Shown: positions 59,514 to 64,000 of the stretch, piece by piece
Numbering within the stretch: the first letter of the stretch is position 1
How the letters are laid out: every line of letters starts with the position of its first letter
Assembly (NCBI RefSeq): GCF_000725625.1
Contig: NZ_KL647084.1
Span: 108,745-172,744, forward strand
Length of the DNA stretch: 64,000 nucleotides
From: Streptomyces sp. NRRL F-6676
GTDB lineage: Bacteria > Actinomycetota > Actinomycetes > Streptomycetales > Streptomycetaceae
Reading direction: 5' to 3'
Notes under the pieces: model-generated
What the model was told of the DNA's origin: nothing
Databases searched by the model: none
The model's input: the letters and a program-made list of their open reading frames with translations, nothing else
Made by a program: the position numbers and the translations under genes

Positions 59514-62264
59514 TCACCCCAGGCCCTGCTCCGCCCAGATCACCTTGCCCTCCCGCACGTACCGCGTCCCCCACCGCGTCGCCAGCTGGGCGACCAGGAA
59601 CAGCCCCCGCCCGCCCTCGTCCGTCGTCGCCGCGTACCGCAGATGCGGCGACGTCCCGCTCGCGTCGAACACCTCGCAGACCAGGCTCCGCTCGCGCAGC
59701 ATCCGTACCCGGATCGGCCCGCTGCCGTAGCGGATCGCGTTGGTCACCAGCTCGCTCAGGATCAGCTCCGTGCTGAAGACCAGCTCGTCCAGGCCCCACT
59801 CGGCCAGCCGCCGCGTCACCTGCGCCCGGACCACACCGACCGCCGCCGGATCGGACGGCACCTCCCACTCCGCCACGTTCTCCGCGCCCAGCGCCCGGGT
59901 ACGGGCCACGATCAGGGCGACGTCGTCGTTCTGACCGGCCGGCAGCAGCGTGTCGAGCACCGACCGGCAGGTCGCGTCCACGGACTCCTCGCCGGTGGCC
60001 GCGAGCGCCCCGCGCAGCGCCTCGAGACCGGCGTCGATGTCCCGCTCCCTGCTCTCCACCAGGCCGTCGGTGTACAGCACCAGCCGGCTGCCCTCGGCCA
60101 GCTCCATCTCGGCCGTCTCGAAGGGCAGTCCGCCGAGCCCGAGCGGAGGACCGGCCGGCACCTCCGGGAAGAACACCTCGCCGTCCGGGGCGGCCACGGC
60201 CGGCGGCGGATGTCCGGCCCGCGCCATGGTGCACACCCGCGAGACCGGGTCGTAGATCGCGTAGAGGCAGGTCGCGCCGGTGATCGCGCCCGTGTCGTCC
60301 TCCGCCTCGTCCTGGTCGATGCGGTCGACCAGCTCGTCCAGGTAGGCGAGGATCTCGTCCGGCGGCAGATCGAGGGCGGAGAAGTTGCGCACCGCCGTGC
60401 GCAGCCGGCCCATCGTGGCGGCGGCGTGCAGCCCGTGGCCGACGACGTCCCCGACGACGACCGCGACCCGCGCGCCGGACAGCGGCAGCACGTCGAACCA
60501 GTCACCGCCCACCCCCGCCTGCGCCGGCAGATAGCGGTAGGCGAGGTCCAGGGCGCTCTGCTCGGGGAAGTTGCGCGGCAGCAGACTGCGTTGCAGCGTC
60601 ACCGCCATCGTGTGCTCACGCGTGTAGCGGCGGGCGTTGTCGATGGAGACCGCGGCCCGCGCGACCAGCTCCTCGGCGAGGACCAGCTCCTCCTGGTCGA
60701 ACGGCTCCGGCTGCTCCGCGCGCCAGAAGTTGACCACGCCCATCACCAGCGGGCCCACCCGCAGCGGCACGGTGATCAGCGAGTGGATGCCGTGGTCCAT
60801 CACCCGCGCCGACCGCTCCAGATCCTGTGCCTGCCAGTCGGGGGCCCGGGACAGATCCGGTATCAGCAGCGCCGTGCCGGTGTTCAGACTGCGCGCCTGC
60901 GGGGAGCTCGCGACGAACGTGATGCGCTCGCCCACCGGGTACAGCGGCGCGTCCTTGCGGACGCCGCTGAGCGCCGAGCGGCGCAGGGTGCTGCCCGCCT
61001 TCGGCTCCTGGCCCTCCAGCACCTCGGGGGACAGGTCCACGGTGACGAAGTCCGCGAACCGGGGCACGGCCGTCTCGGCCAGCTCCTCGGCGGTCCGGGT
61101 GACGTCCAGGGTGGCGCCGATCCCGACCCCGGCGTCGTAGAGCAGCCGCAGCCGTTCGCGCGCCACCTCGGCCCGGCCGGACAGCGCCCGCAGTTCGGTG
61201 GTGTCGCGCAGGGTGGCGACGCTGCCGAAGGGGCCGCCGCGCAGCTGGGTGGGCCGCTGGTTGACCGCCAGCAGCCGGTCCTCGACCAGATGCACCTCGT
61301 CCGTGGCCACCCGCTGGGAGGCCAGCAGCTCCGCCATGTCCGGGGCGAGGCCCAGCTCGCGCACCTGCCGGCCCTCGGCCGCGTCCGGCAGGTCGAGGAG
61401 CCGGTGCGCCTCGTCGTTGGCGAGCAGCAGCCGGCCGCCGCCGTCCACGATGATCACGCCCTCGCGCACGGCGTGCAGCACCGCGTCGTGGTGCTCGTAC
61501 ATCCGGGTCATCTCGGCCGGTCCCAGGCCGTGCGTCTGGTGCTGGAGCCGGCGGCTCACCAGCGCCGTACCCGCCGTGGCCAGGGCCATCGCGATGCCCG
61601 CGGCGCCGAGCAGGAGGGGGAGCTGCCGGTCGGTGGCGCCGCCGATGTTCTCGGTGGTGACGCCGGCCGACACCAGGCCCCGCACCGACCCGTCGGGCGC
61701 CGTGACGGGGACGACGGCCTGCACGAGGCGGCCGATCGTGCCGTCGATCTCCTCGGTGACGGGGTGTCCGGCGAGCGCGGGGGCGACCGTGCCGACGAAC
61801 TTCTTCCCGATGCGGTCCGGTTTGGGGTGCGTGTAGCGGATCGCGTCGGTGTTCATGACGACGACGAAGTCCACGTGCGCCTTCTTGCGCACCTCCTCCG
61901 CCCGGGGCTGCAACACCTCGGTGGGGTCCGCGCTGTGCAGCGCGTCCAGGGTGCCGGGCGCGTTGGCGAACGTCTCGGCGACGGCGAGCGAACGGTTGCG
62001 GGCCTCGTCGGTGCTGTCGTGGCGCACCTGCAACACCAGCGCGACGACCGCGGCGACGACCAGGAGCAGCACGATCACGGCTTGCAGCACGAACACCTGC
62101 CGGGCGACGCTGCGGCCCCCGGCGGCGGCCCAGAGACCGGCGAGCGCCCGGCGCCGGCGGGAGCCGGTGCGGGAAAGCGGAGCATGCCCGTCCGCGCGAC
62201 CGGCACGCGAGGCGCCGTCGCGGCGGGGCGGCTGAGTCCGAGATCGACCCGGCAGTCGGACCAT
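59514..62264 (-). CDS. Multi-domain SpoIIE-family serine phosphatase with HATPase domain
   Basis: 916 residues, ATG 62264. In order: an Arg-rich cytosolic N-tail; membrane helix (VFVLQAVIVLLLVVAAVVALVL, about 57-78); an extracellular single-Cache sensor (about 80-205); second helix (LLLGAAGIAMALATAGTALV); PAS (about 255-345); GAF (about 380-545); PP2C/SpoIIE (GVGGDWFDVLPLSGARVAVVVGDVVGHG, AGHPPPAV, LVLYTDGLVESRERDID, about 570-770); and HATPase_c_2 (ELILSELVTNAIRYG, DEGGRGLFLVAQLA, about 790-916). The metal Asp in GDVVGHG and YTDG are intact. It probably senses an external ligand and controls anti-sigma antagonists by dephosphorylation and kinase activity. No sigma partner is adjacent. Confidence 0.92.
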   Translation of the reverse strand: MVRLPGRSRTQPPRRDGASRAGRADGHAPLSRTGSRRRRALAGLWAAAGGRSVARQVFVLQAVIVLLLVVAAVVALVLQVRHDSTDEARNRSLAVAETFANAPGTLDALHSADPTEVLQPRAEEVRKKAHVDFVVVMNTDAIRYTHPKPDRIGKKFVGTVAPALAGHPVTEEIDGTIGRLVQAVVPVTAPDGSVRGLVSAGVTTENIGGATDRQLPLLLGAAGIAMALATAGTALVSRRLQHQTHGLGPAEMTRMYEHHDAVLHAVREGVIIVDGGGRLLLANDEAHRLLDLPDAAEGRQVRELGLAPDMAELLASQRVATDEVHLVEDRLLAVNQRPTQLRGGPFGSVATLRDTTELRALSGRAEVARERLRLLYDAGVGIGATLDVTRTAEELAETAVPRFADFVTVDLSPEVLEGQEPKAGSTLRRSALSGVRKDAPLYPVGERITFVASSPQARSLNTGTALLIPDLSRAPDWQAQDLERSARVMDHGIHSLITVPLRVGPLVMGVVNFWRAEQPEPFDQEELVLAEELVARAAVSIDNARRYTREHTMAVTLQRSLLPRNFPEQSALDLAYRYLPAQAGVGGDWFDVLPLSGARVAVVVGDVVGHGLHAAATMGRLRTAVRNFSALDLPPDEILAYLDELVDRIDQDEAEDDTGAITGATCLYAIYDPVSRVCTMARAGHPPPAVAAPDGEVFFPEVPAGPPLGLGGLPFETAEMELAEGSRLVLYTDGLVESRERDIDAGLEALRGALAATGEESVDATCRSVLDTLLPAGQNDDVALIVARTRALGAENVAEWEVPSDPAAVGVVRAQVTRRLAEWGLDELVFSTELILSELVTNAIRYGSGPIRVRMLRERSLVCEVFDASGTSPHLRYAATTDEGGRGLFLVAQLATRWGTRYVREGKVIWAEQGLG

Positions 62265-62345
62265 GCCCCATGTCTACACTGCGCACCGCCCCGAGGCCCA
62301 CCCCGCCCGGCGGGCGGAGCCGGCCCGGGTCCGGAAAAGTCGCCC

Positions 62346-62360
62346 TTGCCGGAACGGCAA
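62346..62360. promoter_or_regulatory. 15-bp palindrome TTGCCGGAACGGCAA
   Basis: A palindrome with 6-bp arms and a 3-nt centre lies in the 181-bp divergent spacer between the SpoIIE and methyltransferase genes. It could be an operator for either, or a small hairpin. No regulator is assigned. Confidence 0.45.
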
Positions 62361-62445
62361 AGATGTTTGCCCGACGTGCCCGGCGGGCGCACGCTTCCCC
62401 ACAGGCGCCGAACCGCTCGACGCCGGGACGTCCTCAGGAGGGCTC

Positions 62446-63096
62446 ATGCACCCCACCCCCATCAGCGATCCGGCCGCGTTCTGGGAGGCCCGCTACCGGG
62501 ACGGCGGACGGGTCTGGAGCGGCCGCCCCAACAGCCCGCTCGTCCGCGAGGTGGAAGGGCTCCGCCCCGGCCGCGCCCTGGACCTCGGCTGCGGCGAGGG
62601 CGGCGACGCCGTCTGGCTCGCCTCCCGCGGCTGGCAGGTCACCGGCGTGGACATCTCGCCCACCGCCCTCGAACGCGCCGCCGCGCACGCCGCCGAGGCG
62701 GGCGTCGGCGAGCGCACCACGTGGGAGCGGCACGAACTGGGCCGTACCTTCCCCGAGGGCACCTTCGACCTGATCAACGTGGCGTATCTCCAGTCCCCGG
62801 TCGCCCTCGACCAGGACGGCGTCCTGCACCGGGCCGCCGGCGCGGTCGCCCCCGGCGGCACCCTGCTGATCGTGCTGCACGGCGGTTGGCCGTCCTGGCA
62901 GGACGAACCGCCGTTCGAGGCGGAGTTCCCCACGCTCGACGGGCTCCTCGCGCGGCTGGCGCTCCCCGAGGAGGAGTGGGTGCTCGAGACGAAGGAGACG
63001 CTGCGCCGGCCGAGCACCTCCCCGGACGGGGCGGAGGGGCACCGCGAGGACAACGTGTGGCGGCTGCGGCGGGTGAGCGGGGGCGCCGCGGTGTAG
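62446..63096 (+). CDS. SAM-dependent methyltransferase (class I)
   Basis: 216 residues from ATG 62446, 4 bases after AGGAGGG. The upstream open frame to 62263 lacks a comparable site. Motif I is ALDLGCGEGGDAVWLASRGWQVTGVDIS, and post-motif regions include FDLINVAYLQSP and VAPGGTLLIVLHGGW. The fold is that of small thiol/tellurite-type or other soluble methyltransferases (WEARYRDGGRVWSGRPNS at the start is typical of the TehB-like/bifunctional subgroup). The acceptor is not readable. Confidence 0.9.
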   Translation: MHPTPISDPAAFWEARYRDGGRVWSGRPNSPLVREVEGLRPGRALDLGCGEGGDAVWLASRGWQVTGVDISPTALERAAAHAAEAGVGERTTWERHELGRTFPEGTFDLINVAYLQSPVALDQDGVLHRAAGAVAPGGTLLIVLHGGWPSWQDEPPFEAEFPTLDGLLARLALPEEEWVLETKETLRRPSTSPDGAEGHREDNVWRLRRVSGGAAV

Positions 63097-63105
63097 GCGT
63101 GCGGG

Positions 63106-63513
63106 TCAGCGGGGGTGGCCGAGGGGGCATGCCGTGCCGCCCTCGGCGTCCGGCTTCCAGTGCCGGGCGCAGTACGGCACGTCGCACGCCGCGCAGAATC
63201 CCGCGTCGCCCTTCAGCCCGGCGTCGTGCACCTGGGCGAAGGTGCGCGGGAAGACGAAGGCGCGCTGGTAGCGGGCGACGTCCCCGGCCGTGACGTTCTC
63301 CCCGCAGCCGTTGGTGTAGGCCTCGCTCTCCGCGACCAGCCACCACCGGCTTCCGTCGCGCCGGGCCGCGTACCGCTGCCGCATCGCGGTGTCCCACCGC
63401 GGCCACCTGGCCGGGCTCAGTCCGGGCGGGGTGAACTCGAGGTGAGCGGCCTGGGCCTTGCACACGGCACACACCACGTGCAGGACGAACCAGATCGCCG
63501 GAAGCTGTTTCAT
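63106..63513 (-). CDS. Small cysteine-rich hypothetical protein
   Basis: 135 residues from ATG 63513; the ribosome site is weak. Pairs of Cys are present: VVCAVCKAQ near the start and FCAACDVPYCARHW...CPLGHPR near the end, so a zinc-ribbon-like fold is likely. The middle has RYAARRDGSRWWLVAESEAYTNGCGENVTAGDVARYQRAFVFP. I do not recognise the family, but the same arrangement of CxxC pairs is seen in small Streptomyces proteins. Confidence 0.7.
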   Translation of the reverse strand: MKQLPAIWFVLHVVCAVCKAQAAHLEFTPPGLSPARWPRWDTAMRQRYAARRDGSRWWLVAESEAYTNGCGENVTAGDVARYQRAFVFPRTFAQVHDAGLKGDAGFCAACDVPYCARHWKPDAEGGTACPLGHPR

Positions 63514-63590
63514 GGCGGACGTCTCGTGATCGACGGCTGTGGCGGATCGGCACCCATCTTTGCATGGTGCAAGTGGCGTCGTCACCGCGG

Positions 63591-64000
63591 TCACGAGGGC
63601 CGGCCGGGGCCGGCCGGGGCGGTGGTGTCCCGGACGTCCACCACGCCGGGGGCCGGGGTGGCGCCGGGGAAGTCGTCCCGCATCGCGTCGACGCCGTGCT
63701 GGGGGCGGGCTCCGTCGAGGAAGCTCCGGCGGTCCGCCCGGCGGGCGTCCGTGTCCAGGCCCATGGCCTCGTCCCGGTCCCGCTCCAGCGCCTCGTCGCA
63801 CTCGCCGTCCCGGTTGAACGACCACATCAGCTTCGGTTCCCCGTACGGCAGTTCGGTCCCGGGGTCGTCCAGCCCGGCGGTGTGCCAGGTGTGCCAGGTC
63901 TTGCCGTAGGAGTTGAGCAGCCGCTTCATGAACGCCTTCTCGGCCTTCTCGGGCAGCCCCGGGGCGACCAGCTGCCCGGAGAGCAGTTCGAAGTTGTGCG
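63591..64000 (-). CDS. OBAP family protein, 5' end outside window
   Basis: The open frame continues past 64000, and the visible C-terminal 136 residues begin HNFELLSGQLVAPGLPEKAEKAFM and continue RLLNSYGKTWHTWHTAG, the conserved block of the OBAP (oil-body-associated protein, DUF1264) family. LPYGEPKLMWSFNRDGECDEALERDRD follows. The apparent ATG at 63929 is internal. Bacterial OBAP proteins are of unknown function. The last 30 residues are low-complexity. Confidence 0.85.
   Translation of the reverse strand, partial: HNFELLSGQLVAPGLPEKAEKAFMKRLLNSYGKTWHTWHTAGLDDPGTELPYGEPKLMWSFNRDGECDEALERDRDEAMGLDTDARRADRRSFLDGARPQHGVDAMRDDFPGATPAPGVVDVRDTTAPAGPGRPS

Noticed and set aside
62263..62445. N-terminal extension of the methyltransferase with CPTC motif
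   Set aside because: The true start at 62446 has an AGGAGGG site 4 bases away, and the extension shows no domain.
59643..63293. Plus-strand open frame of 1,216 codons
   Set aside because: It is antisense to the SpoIIE gene and crosses the methyltransferase gene in another frame.

Overview
The window is a chromosomal segment of a high-GC actinobacterium, almost certainly a Streptomyces. Third codon positions are strongly G/C, GTG starts are frequent, and Tat-exported glycoside hydrolases, a SpoIIE/HATPase phosphatase, PucR, PaaX and MmyB-type regulators and an ECF42 sigma factor are all present. No rRNA, tRNA, CRISPR array, transposase or phage gene was seen.

Region 1 (1-13.5 kb) is a conflict/signalling island. 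A truncated FxsT-like protein (ATPase remnant, TIR-like, NB-ARC, TPR) reads rightward into a strong terminator. Facing it is a tightly packed leftward operon: TIR-like STAND NTPase, MoxR AAA+ ATPase, SAV_2336-like vWA protein, a 938-residue propeller-like protein, and a TIR-like protein. MoxR/vWA and vWA/938-aa overlap by 4 bp. This matches the gene set of vWA-MoxR-associated conflict systems. The 938-residue protein ends in what reads as a catalytically dead GH13/trehalose-synthase-like module. A 376-residue protein of unknown family is transcribed divergently.

Region 2 (13.6-25.7 kb): PRC-barrel and cysteine-hydrolase genes, then a coherent N-glycan utilisation locus. It holds an ABC importer (binding protein and two permeases), a GH5-type mannosidase, a Tat-exported GH85 ENGase and a GH38 alpha-mannosidase. 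A divergent LacI regulator is separated from them by four CTAAT/ATTAG half-palindromes.

Region 3 (25.9-37.6 kb): a LuxR regulator, a structured leader with a small ORF and a U-tailed terminator, an alpha/beta hydrolase, RecQ, PaaX, a divergent SDR/MmyB pair, an MFS exporter and YihY. Region 4 (35.7-39.9 kb) is a divergent pair of secreted polysaccharide-acting proteins (beta-helix; GH16 with two F5/8C domains) with a CebR-like palindrome.

Region 5 (39.9-47 kb): class II amidotransferase, glutamate decarboxylase, MHS transporter, small and secreted hypothetical proteins. Region 6 (47.2-54.8 kb): an overlapping catabolic cluster of a PoxB-like TPP enzyme, an enolase-superfamily enzyme, an FAD/Fe-S dehydrogenase and a PucR regulator. 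Region 7 (54.9-64 kb): a membrane acyltransferase, an ECF42 sigma operon with two DGPF proteins and a visible ECF42-type promoter, a five-module SpoIIE phosphatase, a methyltransferase, and the end of an OBAP family gene that runs off the window.
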